Assembly: GCF_020740795.1 (NCBI RefSeq)
Contig: NC_067312.1
Location: 48,059,905-48,123,904 of the forward strand
Direction: 5' to 3'
From: Apus apus
Taxonomy: Eukaryota; Chordata; Aves; Apodiformes; Apodidae
DNA: 64,000 nucleotides
The position numbers and the translations under genes are program-made. Under the pieces are notes generated by a model. It was not told the DNA's origin and did no database searches. It saw nothing but the letters and a program-made list of their open reading frames with translations. Below, piece by piece: positions 13,104 through 26,100 of this stretch (position 1 is the first letter of the stretch; each line of letters opens with the position of its first letter).

Positions 13104-16100
13104 CTAAAAGAAAAAACAGAACATGAACTTAGTTCAACTGTCTTGAAAATAAAGTCATTAGAACATAGCCAGAAGTATTTTGGCTATCATCAGATAGTGA
13201 TTAATTAATTTAATCACAACACGCATGCAAGAAACTTTCAATTGAACATAGGTTGTGCTACATGCCAATGCTGCAAGTATTCCACTGGGGAAAATTAAAC
13301 CCATACTTTTCAGCCAGGAACTAAATGTAGGACACTGGCCATTGAAATGTGATTTAAAAACCCGTAAGAATCCGTATCATCTTCTCCAGAAGAGATATTG
13401 ATTTATAAACACAGATGTGAGGCCCTTTTCAAAAATGGAAACAGCAGCAAGAAAGCTAACAAAAATGACCCTAAAAATGATTTGTACCAATCCAGATGCA
13501 GGCATTATCCTGCAGAAAATGTATGTTCTTTGATAACAGAATAATGTTATGAACAGTTATTACAGTAAGCATATAGTATTAAAGTGCCTCATTTATAAAT
13601 ATTCCCTCTATAAAAGGGGAAGCAATATTGTGGAGTGCTCCAGTTTAAGACTTTGTCTGGTAACTGAGGTCACTATCTGCAGAACTGAAGCTCCTGAAAT
13701 CTAACCAGAAGTACAGACTTATGTCCCTGATCAGACTCACTTTAGTGTCATGTCTACCAGAAACATGCACCCATATTTATTTCTGGAATGCCACCAAAAG
13801 AACAAAGCAGGCTGCACAGTTATTCATTCACATGCCACATATCTCATAGCAATTCACTTTGCTCAAACAGTGTGCAAAAGTGTATTACCTTTATGCAGCT
13901 GGCCAAGTTAGAGTGCAGTGACTGTCTGTCATAGTCTTGCACAGTCCAGGAAGGGGTCTTTTTTTTCTCCTCCCAGTCATCATTCACCTGGGTATCACTA
14001 TATAAAGGGTTGCTTTTGACTGTGGATTTCAGGGTGATGAGTGTAATGTGTTTCCCAAGGGCTTTGTCTACTATTTCTGGACTGAACCCATTCAAGTCTA
14101 AGCCTGGCAGCTCAGGGAAAGTTCTCTTTTCTCTCTGTAAGACACAAGTTAGACCAGAAGTTGGCTTTCATCTTCATTTACCTAAGACACAGATCGCATC
14201 ATTTTTAATATGACAGAAACATCTTTAAAATAACATTTGCAATTTTTTTTTTCCTTCTGGCAAACATTTACAGACTGAGCCTGAGTGTTCACTCTGGGCA
14301 GATTTCTTCCATCTGGGGAAAGCACCTGGGTACAATTTGAACATTAAGCTCTTTTGAAACTGTGAACTGCCATTATAATGCCTGCTGAAAGCAAGCCTCT
14401 GCTTTAGCAAAGCAATGCTGTGGAGCATCATGGCAGAAGGGGCAGCTGCATGTTGCCAGAGCAGAGCTATAAGGACAAAGCAAAATGAAGCACAGTGATA
14501 GTGGTTTATAAGTGACTGCGTTGGTTGCAGCTGCATTTCTGACAGCAGGGATGTGAATTGCAGTTCTGTTCACACTGTTGGATGCCAGACCCATGTCAGG
14601 ATGTCAAAGGAGCTCTTCAGCTGAGAATGAGTCCTTGATTCAGGCACTGTCAGAACTCAAAGATAATTAAATATTTGAGCAGTGTCCCAGCAAAAATCAT
14701 TAAATTGAATCTTTTAGAACTGGGAGGTGGCAAGGGAGGAGGACAGACAACCCTGGTGGGATCACATTTTTTGAAAACTCACAAGCTGCTGCTTTAACAC
14801 AGCACTAAGAGCCTCTTCAGGAGCCAATAACGTGGTAGTTACCTTATTTTTTGATCTGTAATTGCATGGAGGAATGCAATCAGATTCTCCAAGTCAAGCT
14901 GTTCAACAGCTTGGTTCACCACAACTTTCTGTCTCCAAGACTGAATTACTCACAGAATTACAGAATGACAGAGTGGTAGGGATTGGAAGGGACCTCTGAA
15001 AATCATCTAGTCCAATGCCTTGCTAGAGCAGGATCACCTACAGTAGATCACATAGGAGTGTGTCCAAATGGGTTTTGGATGTGTACAGGGGAGACTCCAC
15101 AACCTCTCTGGGAAACCTGTTCCAGTGCTCTGCTTCCCTCACAGTAAAGTTTTCCCTTATGTTTAACTTGAACCTCCTGTGCTCCAGCTTGTGCCCACTG
15201 TCTCTTGTCCTGTCATTGGACACTGCTGAAATGAGACTGGACCCATTTTCCTGACACCCGCCCTTGAGATATTTATAAACATTGATGAGATCCGCCCTCA
15301 GTCTCCTCTTTTCCAGGCTACATAGACCCAGCTCTCTCAGCCTTTCCTCACAGGGCAGATGCTCCTTTCCTCTAATCATCCTTGTGGCCCTGCACTGGAC
15401 TCTTTCCAGTACTTCCTTATCCTTTATGAACTGGGGAGCCCAGAACTGGATGCACTATTCCAGGTGTGGCCTTACCAGGGCAGAACATGGGGAGGATAAC
15501 CTTCCTGACCTACTGGTTACACTCTTCTTAATGCACCCCTGGATGGCACTGGCCTCTTGGCTTCAAGGGCACATTGCTGGCTCAACCTGTTGTCCAGTCG
15601 GTCATTGATCTGCAGTTTCAGCAATGTGTCAGCTTTCCAAGAGACCTGCTTCTGACAGAACCCTTGCCTCATGCTAACATCTCTTTCATGTCACAGAACT
15701 TCTTCTACAGAACCATTAGAGTGCAAATTAGGCTTTCCTCATTAGCAAATACCAGTTCATCATCAGCATCTTTGATCTTAGGAACTTTATATTGAGACAG
15801 GGGGAGCCTTCACTTGGCCTGGTGGCTCTGTGGTAGGTGTACTGGGAAGGGGGCATACCCCAGCCTTCTTCCACACTCAGAAATCACAAAGGTGAGAGCA
15901 GCACCCACTGCCAAATTCCCAAGAAGTGAGTGCACATCATAAACAGCCACTGAAGAGGCTAGGATCTGAGAAACTTCCTTCCATGAAGAGACTTATTTTC
16001 CCCCAGATATTTAACTTATATTGAGATCACCAACTGTTAAGGTGCCATGGACTGGATGGACTTGAGCTGACAAAAGGCTCTCTGCCCCTATGAGCATGTC

Positions 16101-19100
16101 CTGCTCCTCCTTCCATCTTTCTAGTGAAAGCCTGGGGGATCCCACCTCTTCCTGCACACTAGCTCTGGGAGCTGCTGGGATCCCAGCAGGATTCTTCACC
16201 AGCCAGTGCATGTCCTTTAGCTGATAGCAAACTTGGATTCTGTGTGAGTAATTTTCTTCCTCCTTTGTGGTCTCATGAATCCCCTTGCAGTGGAAGCTAG
16301 CTGCTACCTGGCATTACCTACTTTATGCCTTAGTGCCTGTGCACGTGCATAGATGTGTGTGATTTGGTCTGGGGCAAGCAGGTGTAGAAGGAAGCACGAG
16401 GACTGGTTTCCTTCAGAAAGGAAAGGTAGAGAAGAGAAAACAAGAATCTTTGTCTACAAAATCCTAGGAGCAAGAATCATGCTGGCATTTTTATCACTAA
16501 AAAGTGACTAAGCATGTTTCCCATCATTAATTGCCGTTAGTAGGTGGGTGGATCCTCAGTGCCCTTCCAGTCCCTGTTTTAGTTCATAATTTCCATATGT
16601 CATTCCTTAGCCTTGATATATCCCCTGACAGTATTACTCTTTGCATTGCAGTTACAGCTGGCCCTGAAGCCTTCTTGGTTGGACTGGCCAGATTTCAGCT
16701 GAGCTGGTGTTTTTAACAATTTTTTTTTTTCTGATTTTATTTTATTTTTTGTTTTAGTGGTTTTTTTTTTGTTTTGTGGTTGTTGTTTTTTGTTGTTTGT
16801 TTCTTTTTTTTAATTTCTTATTGAACATTTGTCATTGACCTTAATGATGCTTCCCTCAGGCTTGCTAGATAGATGAAATTGGCAGACATTTTGTTGAGGA
16901 ATGCAAACTGTCTCATCAGGGAATGTTCAGTCTCCCTAGGCTAAAATGTGAGAAGAATGGGACTTGACAGTAATTTCTAAAGCTGTTTTAAATAAAATGC
17001 TCCAAAACTTGGAATAGATGGCATGATGAAATCTTTACTCATAGTGTTTTGTGGCAAAACTTTTTGCCCCTTCAGTCTGGAGTACCATCCCTTTCATGGG
17101 CATGAGGAGAATGTCATAGCCTGAAGCAAAAGTAGAAATGGAATTAGATGGAAAAGGTAACAAGACTTCATAACAAAAACTGGGCTGGTATTTGGGGTAG
17201 GAGGTAGTTTGCAGAAGTTTTACAGAATGGATTTTGAAGTGCCAAGCTAATTGGGAGAATACACTTCAGTGCAGGCAAACCCTTGATTGTGAAATTTCTG
17301 CAGTAGATGTCCTAGAGGCTAGTTAGACAGAAGAAAGGAGAAGCACAGACAAAAAAAACCCCAAATGCTTTAAACCCAAGAAATTACATAGAGAAATATG
17401 AAGAAGATTGCATTAAACATATGTATAAACAGAAGAAGATTAGATAATAAAAATAGTCCTGCTAGTATTAATTGTAGCAAAATCTACATATTTTTTCTTT
17501 TAAGATTTAAAACATCTTCCAGTAGGGTTTCACAGACTTCTAGGTTTTGATTCTGAGTAAGGAAGGAAATGTTCAAAGAAAGAGGAAAGTATTATAAATT
17601 TAGGTATACATATGCATTACACAATTTATACAATATACACTGTGTATTAGAAGCCAGTGTAAATGGTGGTGAAACAGAGGCAATTCATGTTGCTGTTCAC
17701 TGAACGGAAGGAGGGAACAGCAAATTATCAAAGCAGCAGTAGCTGTGAAAAACTTTGAGAAATGATAGTTGAAGTATGTTGATGAAATACTAATTTAATA
17801 AGATTAAAAACACTGAATTCTGAAAACGTAACTGTGTTTGATGTACGTATAGCTCCTGAGCAAGAGAGCTCTTAAAGGTTATGTTTCACTGAGAACAGTT
17901 TGTCCCTCTTTGACAGATCCAGACAGCTGGCTTGTAAAAAAAAAAGGGTTCTGTAAAAACTACGAAGATCTGTAGAGATCAAATAGTAGTTTCATCCCTG
18001 GGTCAATATGTGCTTACTACATGGGTTTTCCTTGCTGATTATTTGATAATGCAAATTTTGCACACAGGCACATTACAATATATAATTAGAGATTATAAAT
18101 TAATCTATAATGTAAGGAAACATTTTAATCTCATTTTTATCTTGACTTCATTCATGTGTTCACCCTGTTGCTCTTGTTAGCACTGAAACACCCTGAAAGC
18201 CTAACCATTCTTTCCTCAGTATGGGATATGGTGTAGAACAAGCCTTTTGAGGAACAGGTGAGAGAATTGGGGTTGTTCAGCCTGGAGAAAGTCTTATTCT
18301 CTACAACTGCCTGAAAGGGTGTTGTATAGAGGTGAGGGTTGGTCTCTTTTCCCTAGTAACAAGCAACAGGAGGAAATGTCCTCAAGGTGTGTGAGTTTAG
18401 ATTTTAGAATAAACATATTCATTGAAAGGTTAATTAAACACTGGAATAGGCTGCTCAAGAGGGTGGTTGAATCACTGTCCTGGGAGTATTTAAAAGATGC
18501 TTCAAAGACATTTAGTTCCCTTGTCCCAAGCCCAGCCACAGTCTCCAGCTGCAGCTGGGGGAGGTACTCAATGAAAATGGCAAATGCTATCAATGGATAG
18601 CTACATGAAGTTTCAATCAAGGGAGTCTTCAATAAACTTAAAGCCACCAAATACTGCAGGATTTGTCTTGCAACAACCTCCTCAGTTCTAACGACGCTGG
18701 GCAGCAGGGTCAATATTATATTTGCATGTAATTTTTTTAGGACTGTTGTCCAAAGCCCTGCAACATACCCTGGAGGTCTCTCCCAGCACTTGGAAGGGCA
18801 TTTTTGCAATGTAGAGACTAATTGCTAAGACAGACAAAAGGTCTGACAGAAAAAAAGCTGCTAACTAATAACCCAAGAATCCTTGTGGTAGTTATAAGAA
18901 CTTTATAGGTATTATTGGGCATTTGGTCAATTAAAAATGGGTAATTTATCACAACAAATAATTACTAGTTCTTCAGAATTTTTTGAAAAATTCTGATCTC
19001 ATAGGGGAGGCTGTGCAAAAGCAATCAAGAAAGTGACGTGTAATGAAAGATAAGTTAGCAGATCCGAAAGACAGTAGGGTAAACAGCTGACATCAAGGAT

Positions 19101-22100
19101 TACTGAGAATGCAAATTTTATTATTAGAGGCTCTGAAGGGGAACCAGATTGCTTGTTATAGACATATGGCAGCATCAGGTACTACAAAGCAACCTGGGAA
19201 GCCACTTGACATGGGTAGGGATGAGATCAGTAGATCACTATAAACACTTACGTAGAAGTGACAGGAATATCTAGAAAAAAGTAGGCATTCATACAGACTA
19301 TTTTAATTGTGCAGCATGGAGACAACTTCTGTCCTCATAATGACTTTTTAACTTCAAGAAAATTGTTGTATCTGTCATTGGTAATGGAGTGCTGCAGGGT
19401 TGTGAGTGCATTATATAAAAACTTCTGTACGATGTCATACCAAAGCTCCTGACAACCTCGCAGCTGGCCCTGGTTGTTGCAAGTTGCAGGTGTCTAGGGA
19501 AGAATAAGAGAAAGAGTGGAAGTATGTTACACATGTCTGAGCTCAGGGACAAACAGGACTGTAACCCAGCACCTAACTTATGCGTAAAATTAATCTCTTG
19601 ACCCTGTGCACTGAGAAGTAAGCAAAGGCAGGATACGAGTTAGCTCCTGGGAGACCAGGAGGGGTTTGGAGTGCAGTTAACATGATGACTGTAATAACTG
19701 CAAGCCAAATTTGGTTCAGAGTTGTGAATTCATAAGCAAGAGAAGTTGCATGATGCTCAAGTGAACTCTGCTATCTTCCAGAAATAGGGGATAAAAGGGA
19801 AATAAAAGCAGAAAAGAGAAGTCAAGAATTGCAGTGTTTGACCAGGTAGACTACAGGGGAGACATGCACCCCAGCTGTCAGAAACAAATATAGATGATTA
19901 ATCATCTTGTGCATGCTGGGCACTAAAGCATATCGTGGGGCAGAGAGTCTAACAGAAGTGAACATTTTCAGGTCAGTCAGAAGGTGGCCAGTAGCTAGCC
20001 ATTTGCAGGAGAAACAGTCAGTGGTTTTTACACTGCTTTTCACAAGGAAGGACCAAAATTCCTGGACTGCCTTATGGTTTGTTTTATTCAAAGTAGATAA
20101 TTAATATATACACTAAGCAGGGAAGTTGTTTCAGTTTGCTTGATACAGAAGAGGAAAGACAGGAGAAAAAGCAGCAACTTTTTGGTCAGCTGCTTTTTGT
20201 AATGGAAATAAATTTTATAACTTATATGTGCAGAAAACATACAAGTGTTTACTTAAGTGCACATTCATTTAACTGGTGTCACAATAAATGTCTGGAAGAG
20301 GCCACAAACACACTACTGAAAAGTCTCTTTACACAGGTAGCACAGTGTAGCAACTGTTTCTTAAAAGAAAATTTCTGAAGAGGGAAATTAGGCAACTATC
20401 AAGGTTTAATTACTTTGGGAGTCTGTAGGTCATGCACATATGGACATGGAGCTCCTGGAGAGTGTCCAGAGGAGGGCCATGAATATGATCAGAGGGCTGG
20501 AGCACCTGTCCTGTGAGCACAGGCTGAGAGAGTTGAGGTTGTTCAGCCTGGAGAAGAGAAGGTTCCAGGGAGACCTCATAGTGTCCTTCCAGTACCTGAA
20601 GGGGGCCTATAGGAAAGCTGGGGAGGGACTTTTTACTGGGGTTTGTAATGAAAGGACAAAGAGAGTAGATTAAAACTGGAGGAGGACAGATTTACATTGG
20701 ACATTAGGAAGGAATTCTTTAGTGTGAGGGTGGTAAGTCAGGAAAGTTGTGGAAGCCCCATTCCTGGAAGTGTTCAAGTCCAGGTTAGATAGGGCCTCTG
20801 AGCAGCCTGATCTAGTGGAAAGTGTCCCTACCCTTGCAGGGGGTTTAATCTAGATCGTCTTTGAGGTCCCTTCCAACTAAAAAAATTCTATTATTCTACT
20901 ATTCGATTATTCTATTAAATTAATCTTTATTTGCCACCATCCCCAACCCCAAATTTTTGTTGTTGTTTCTGAATTAACTAGCCCTTAACACCATTAACTT
21001 TCTCATCTTAAAACAAAACATGTTATTCCTGCACCGTGCTTTTGTGTTTATTCTGAAGTCTGGAAGTTCAGTTCTTTTCCCTTTGTTTCATTGTCAGTAA
21101 AAGGGAAAAAAAGAGACAAGCTCATAAGGGAGAGAGAATAAGGTACTATTGGACAGTTTTAATTCACTAATGACTACACTTAGAAGTATAGGTTGTGCAC
21201 TGGGTTTAACATTTATCAAACATATTACATTGCAAGCTACATTTCTGGAAACACAGTGAGCACAGACATTTCCTTTGAAATTACGGTCCTGGAACTGGAA
21301 ACAGAGTTCCAGGAAAACCTCTCAGTGGTGGTGAAGGGCAGAGCACAAGTCAAAAAAGCAGAGGCTCACACAGTTTTAATCTTCTTGCAGCTCTGCAGCT
21401 CTGGCTCAATGACAGTGTGTCCTGTTAAACAACAATGTGGAGAAGCATCCCTGCTGTGGAGGAGACTCTGTGTGTGGTTGCCTTCCTCCTGCACAAAGAG
21501 TGGCTTAGATGGGGTGGGATCGAGGCCAGCATTGTACCATAACCCATTGTTTGGGATCCTGCAGGCTCCTTCTCTTGGTTAGGGCTCTTTGCTTGGGAGA
21601 AAATGGGTGACTGTGTGTCCCTCCCTTTTAGCTCTCCTTGGGGAATAGCCAGCAAAGATGATACAGTATGAGCAGATACAGCTGGAGGCTACCTCTGAGG
21701 TAGGCAGAGGAAAGGGTGTCTGGGTTGGAGAAGAGGCATGGGAAGGTAAGGAGAAGTCATTAAAGCGGATGTCAGGACTGGGAGGACTTTTGTGTGTGGA
21801 AGAGGACTGGAATGGACTCTTGGAGGGAGCAAAAGGGTTTGGGGAGCTGATGGGAAGAAATGTCTGAGAAGGGAGAAGTGCAACTGCAAGTTAGATATGG
21901 GAGACTTCAAGGATTTTTCTCTTCCCCTCTCCCAGGTTGATATTTTTTTGTCTCCCATTCCTCATTCCCCTCAGGAATCTAACCCCACCCTAAGGATCCT
22001 CAGGATGCAAGCCCTTCTCCATCCCCTCAACTGCTTATGTGCATTTCCATCACTTGACGAGAACCAAACCTCAGAGCTTTTGCTCATGTTAGGGGTGGGG

Positions 22101-22982
22101 AAAGGTGAGAGGCTCCCCAGACAGCAGGAAAGGTGTGCTGTGTAGCAGCAAGTGGGGCCCAGAGGGCTGTGGGCTGATGCAGCTGCACTGCTGTGGATCC
22201 AGACATGAATATCTGCTCCACCAGCTCCAGGGCCTCAAGTGTGTATTTATATTTTTAGCAAGGAACTGCTGCTGTGTAACAACCTGAACTAATACAGCCA
22301 ATGTGTTTCACCCTTTCAACAGCTGTCAGTCAGGATGACAGGTCAAAGTAGAATGAGAAAAACGAAGCAGAATAAAGAAGCTACGGTGAACTTGCAAGAT
22401 ACCAGCAAGAATCTCTGATGCCCTCTCTAATGTGCCTTTTTATCCAGTTTGAGTGATACATCCTGACTTTCAGATTTAAGTCTGGGCTTTTTTCTCATTT
22501 CTTTAGCAAGTGTCTTCCATTCGCCCTTTTAGTACAATTAATCAGTGTATTACACCATTAGAGTGGGAAATGCTATGAAAATGTTACAATGAGCAGTTGA
22601 AAGCCTAATGTACTAAAACAAAATCAGCAGACACCCCTGAGGAGCATTATTTTTCTCTTAGAGCTTGATCCTCACTGAAGTCAGTGGGAAAACTTACAAG
22701 GATATTAGTGATGCTGATTCCAAGATGCAGGAAGTTCAATCTACAGCTGAAGTCTCAATCTAATGTCATTTCAAGGTAGAAAAATCAGGAAAAATGTCAG
22801 CCTCTTTTAGACCTTACCTGTAAATAGACCCTGTTGTGCCACTGCTGTACTCCAGGTAAAGCTGCTTCTGGGAATTTTGCCAGGCTGGCTTGTAGAAAGG
22901 CAGAATTTTTCACTAAAGACTTCACCTCCAGTTGCAGGAATTTATTGGGATGGTTGTTGTTTGGCAGAATGGAGAAGTCCAT
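12924..22982 (-). CDS. MINAR2: MINAR2, complete coding span (3 exons, 196 aa)
   Basis: Coding sequence is join of complement 22818-22982, 13889-14134 and 12924-13103 (55 + 82 + 59 codons plus TAG). Both introns are phase 0 with GT-AG ends (8.7 kb and 0.8 kb). The product matches vertebrate MINAR2 (membrane integral NOTCH2-associated receptor 2), which I recall as 190 aa in human. Seen here: conserved N-terminus MDFSILPNNNHPNKFLQ, central NPLY and KKTPSWTVQDYD motifs, then ENPNDLQFWMGDIYTPGYDT, a lysine-rich stretch and one hydrophobic segment at the extreme C-terminus, so a tail-anchored or single-pass membrane protein. Known for the family: linked to NOTCH2, binds cholesterol, needed in inner-ear hair cells (recessive deafness in human). 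ADAMTS19 lies upstream on the same strand. No frameshift or stop is seen. Function in this species is inferred from orthology. Confidence 0.95.
13104..13888 (-). other. MINAR2: MINAR2 intron 2
   Basis: 785 bp between donor 13888 and acceptor 13104; no repeat recognised. Confidence 0.9.
13889..14134 (-). CDS. MINAR2: MINAR2 coding exon 2
   Basis: Eighty-two codons, acceptor TTACAG ending at 14135 and donor GTAATA from 13888, phase 0 on both sides. It opens with REKR, as in human (REKK). The next 30 or so residues (TFPELPGLDLNGFSPEIVDK and on) show little likeness to the human sequence I remember, which is about six residues shorter here. The second half (SNPLYSD, KKKTPSWTVQDYDRQSLHSN) is well conserved. 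Confidence 0.93.
14945..15590 (-). repeat. CR1 LINE, 3' part
   Basis: Tail at 14945 (ACAGAATTACAGAATGACAG); minus-strand frame gives [20 protein letters not shown] and [16 protein letters not shown], the CR1 ORF2 C-terminal region. Mildly degraded, 5'-truncated. Confidence 0.92.
16715..16812. repeat. T-rich low-complexity tract
   Basis: Runs of T with G interruptions (TTTTTTTGTTTTGTGG type). Confidence 0.8.
18247..18510 (+). repeat. CR1 LINE, old 3' part
   Basis: Plus-strand translation gives LIKHWNRLLKRVVESLSWEY, the CR1 C-terminus in a diverged copy. The last 3' bases are missing or too decayed to see. Confidence 0.82.
20425..20917 (+). repeat. CR1 LINE, 3' part
   Basis: Sense CR1: [20 protein letters not shown] and [20 protein letters not shown], ending with a tail of ATTCTATTATTCTACTATTC repeats. 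Confidence 0.92.
22818..22982 (-). CDS. MINAR2: MINAR2 coding exon 1
   Basis: Fifty-five codons from the ATG at 22982-22980 to CAG, then donor GTAAGG at 22817-22812 (phase 0). The start is chosen because MDFSILPNNNHPNKF aligns with the human N-terminus and the context is a strong Kozak match (A at -3, G at +4). The frame stays open upstream for 65 more codons to another ATG at 23177; see findings. Residues KFLQLEVKSL and FLQASLAKFP are typical of the family. Confidence 0.95.
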
Positions 22983-24529
22983 GTTTCTGTCCTGTAGAGT
23001 ATTAATGAAAACAGCCTCAACTTCTGCTTCCTGGCTGTGCACATTTCTTTCATTATTAATGACATGAAGAAGGATACGACAGTTTCCTGAAACTGTATCT
23101 GACCCTTGTTTGGTGTCAGGCTCACTTATATAATCTACTAATGATAAAAGATTGTTTAGAAGCAGAAGAGAAGACATGACGTTTCTGTAAGTGCCTAGCT
23201 GATTTTTTAAGGTCAGGGTCTATTTTGATAGATACGTATGTGCTCATTGAAGCTAACAGAGTACCAGGGAGTAGATGCATAAGGCACTTAAATGCATACC
23301 AGCACTTCCTCAAGTGACCTGCCAGAAATGTCTAGCTCACAATACTCAAAAGAAGCTTTATTCCCAGAAAATTAGAAGCATCTCCTAGTGCAAAGCAAGT
23401 CCTCCTTTTCTGACTTGGAATTAAGAGGCGCCATTGTGCTGTGTGGGTCAGTACCATTTACCATGATGGCTTTGACAGGCACTTCTTTAGGTTCAGGGAT
23501 TTCTTTCGTAGCAAATTATTTTTGTCCTTGGGAAATACTAGATTTTTTCAAGTATTAGATTGTTTCAAGTAATGATAACAGAAATTTTCAAGGAATTGAT
23601 TCTGCTCCTGTTAAAATGAATGGAAAAAAACTCTTACTGACTTGAACAGTAGTAGCCTCAGTCCCTTTGCTGTTATTATTTTTAGATATTTCTATTATAT
23701 TCTATATATATTTTTTATATTTCTATTATATTTTATGTCTTAAGTTCTTTTGACTTTCAGCTAATTAAAGTCCTCTTCTCATCATGACTTCTTACAACCA
23801 GCAAAAGTAGTCTCCTCACTTTATTTTTTTTAAACCTTTGTTTTCTAAGTTATGATTTATATTTTTAAGACACTGTCACAGAGAATAGGTTTTTAAAAGT
23901 TCATTGTTCAAAACCCAGGAAAAATTATTTTGCATTAAAATAGTGCTGAGAATTAGGGTATAATGAAAATATTAATCTTGTACTTATACCAGAGAATCAG
24001 ACCAATCTCTTTTCCTTACAGAAGACTGTTGAAATTTAAAAAGAAAGTAATACCAGTAGATTATTTTTTTTTAAATGTTACTAATGTGATATCCTGATAT
24101 AATAAATTAATACTTTGATATACACGAGTATATAATTAGTTTTCCTTTCATGCATTGGCAATTATTTTACAGCACATTGTTAAAAATTATTAATCTCTCA
24201 GCCTTCAAGTAGATACTCATTTTAGGGTATTTGTGAGCAGCCACAAGAGAGTAGTGACCAAGTTTCTCAGTGTTTTTGGTAACCTAAGGGTCTACCATGA
24301 AGCTGTTGTTTTAGCCTTACCATGACATGTAGTCTGCCTTTTTCCCTGTGCAGAACTAGAACAGTAAAAGTTTGTGTTCTAAAATAGGTTGGTATGTATA
24401 ACCATGCCTTCTTTGTAAATGTATATACCCTTTCCAGTGTCTCTCTGAATGCAGTGTTCTTTCGTGCTACCGTAGCATAAATTTGGTGTGTTTATGTGCA
24501 TTCACTTACCAACACCACTTTGTTTCATT
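22983..24529. other. MINAR2 upstream region / intergenic
   Basis: Contains the putative 5' UTR and TATA element; otherwise AT-rich with no recognised repeat. Confidence 0.5.
23126..23132 (-). promoter_or_regulatory. possible TATA box of MINAR2
   Basis: TATATAAG on the minus strand about 145 nt before the MINAR2 ATG. If used, transcription would begin near 23100 with a 5' UTR of roughly 115 nt and no intron before the ATG. The region is not CpG-rich, which suits a TATA-type, tissue-restricted promoter. AT-rich DNA gives such motifs by chance, so this is tentative. Confidence 0.3.
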
Positions 24530-26100
24530 AGACATAAGAACATAAGGAACAACTCACTAGGTCAGACTTTCTAAGTTCTGGATCTATTCCCATGTTATAA
24601 GAAAGGGAAGAAGAGACTCAACATTTGGCTGCTTTCTGCAGTTTGTTCTCCTTTTACTTCTCCAGAAGCCAGACAAATGCTTGTGCTGGAGTGTCTCTTC
24701 TCAAGCCTTTTACTATCTGTGGACTAGGAGTCCATGAATTTGTGTAATGGCTTTTCAAATCTTCTGATACTACCTGTCCTGGAAGCAAGCTTCAGAAATG
24801 CATGACCATCTGTCTACTTTTATGTGTTCTAAACCAATTTCCATATTAGTTTTATCAAGGATGCTGTCATTGTTACACTGCAGATTTTAAGAATAAGAAC
24901 TCCATATACAGCTTATCTTCAGGAGTTTTTAAACCTTGACCATTCCTCTCTCAGCCTTTTCCTCTCCAATCTGAAGTACCAACTTTTTAAGGCTTATGTC
25001 ATAAGCCACTTGGTCTATCCCCTTGCTCATATATCTGCATTTTTAAATGTGGTACAGTGTAATTCTACTACATTGCTCATGAGAACACAGCAATCTTAAG
25101 TGACTGCAATGCTCAAGCTGTGGGTACAACACAGTTCCAAAACCAGGACAAATTATGCTCTCTCTTCTGACAACATGCCTCAGTTTTTAGGTTTCCCCCC
25201 TGCTGTTCCTATAGAGCTAATAACTTCAGACAACAGCAATCAATGACACAATGATTTTCCTCCACCTCTGTGGCTGACAGTTGCAAGTTCCTTATCTCAC
25301 AGGAAAAGTTTAAGTTATTTTCCATAGCTTTCCTACAATACATTTACCCACATCAAAGTTTATTGGCTAATGTCTTGCCTAATCAGTCAGTTTTGTGCAT
25401 TTCTTGCCAAGTGAGGCAAGAGCTGGTTATCCAGAAGAGCTTAATGTCCCCTGCAGATATAGAGATCTGTTTCACCCTCTTTCTCATGTCATTGATGAAA
25501 AATTTGAAAAAAACTAAACTCAGCATAATTCCTTGGGGAACTGTACTCTTGACTCCATCTTGGAAGATGACCATTTTGCTTCCAAACCTTTAACCAGATT
25601 TCAAGCCACAAAGATTGCTCCTGTAGTCAGTTGTGAATGTAGTTTCTTGAATATCCTCTATTGTGGAACATTATTGGAGACTTCTGTATCCATCAGATCC
25701 TCTTTGCTCAGGACACTAATGAAGCCACTCTCTCCCAACAGTCCATGCTTATCCAGGTGCTCAAGGATCTTATTCTTTTTTATTGGCTATTACAGTACCA
25801 GAAAAGGAACTCAAAACTGCCTAATCTGTAGTTCAAAGGATCCTCTAAAGATCCACTTTTTTGCAGGCAAGAATTACACTGCAATCTGCCAGTCCTCTGG
25901 TTGTTTATAACAACAGCTTCTGCAAGCAGTCCAGTTTTTCCCACTGTATTGTTCCATGAATCTCACATGACTGCCACCCTACATGCCTGTTAGCATATAA
26001 CATACCCATTTGGTCTTACCTTCTCATTCCTTCAACTTTATTCAGCTTCTCTGGCATCTCTGCCGTAAGGAACAAGTAAGGTAGGAGAACCCTTGCAACA
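24530..26100 (-). repeat. ancient CR1-like LINE
   Basis: The low end reads AGACATAAGAACATAAGGAA and CACTAGGTCAGACTTTC, like the 3' end of old amniote CR1. The minus-strand frame 25574-25383 retains VPQGIMLSLVFFKFFINDMR and a decayed DIKLF after it, the reverse transcriptase VPQG...FINDL region. Heavily mutated, so much older than the other copies. Outer limits are approximate. Confidence 0.75.

Larger units (their letters stand above)
14135..22817 (-). other. MINAR2: MINAR2 intron 1
   Basis: An 8.7-kb intron. CR1 copies at 14945-15590, 18247-18510 and 20425-20917 are listed separately. The stretches 15600-18240, 18520-20420 and 20920-22800 show only T-rich tracts (16715-16810) and sequence I cannot assign. 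Confidence 0.9.

Noticed and set aside
18294-18809. 171-residue minus-strand ORF
   Set aside because: Antisense of an old CR1 plus flank; no domain recognised.
21193-22145. Cluster of overlapping ORFs in a slightly GC-richer part of MINAR2 intron 1
   Set aside because: No conserved domain, no splice-supported structure, open frames on both strands; probably chance.
22660-22700. CACTGAAGTCAGTGGGAA motif resembling a widespread ancient amniote repeat
   Set aside because: Too short to assign to a family with confidence.
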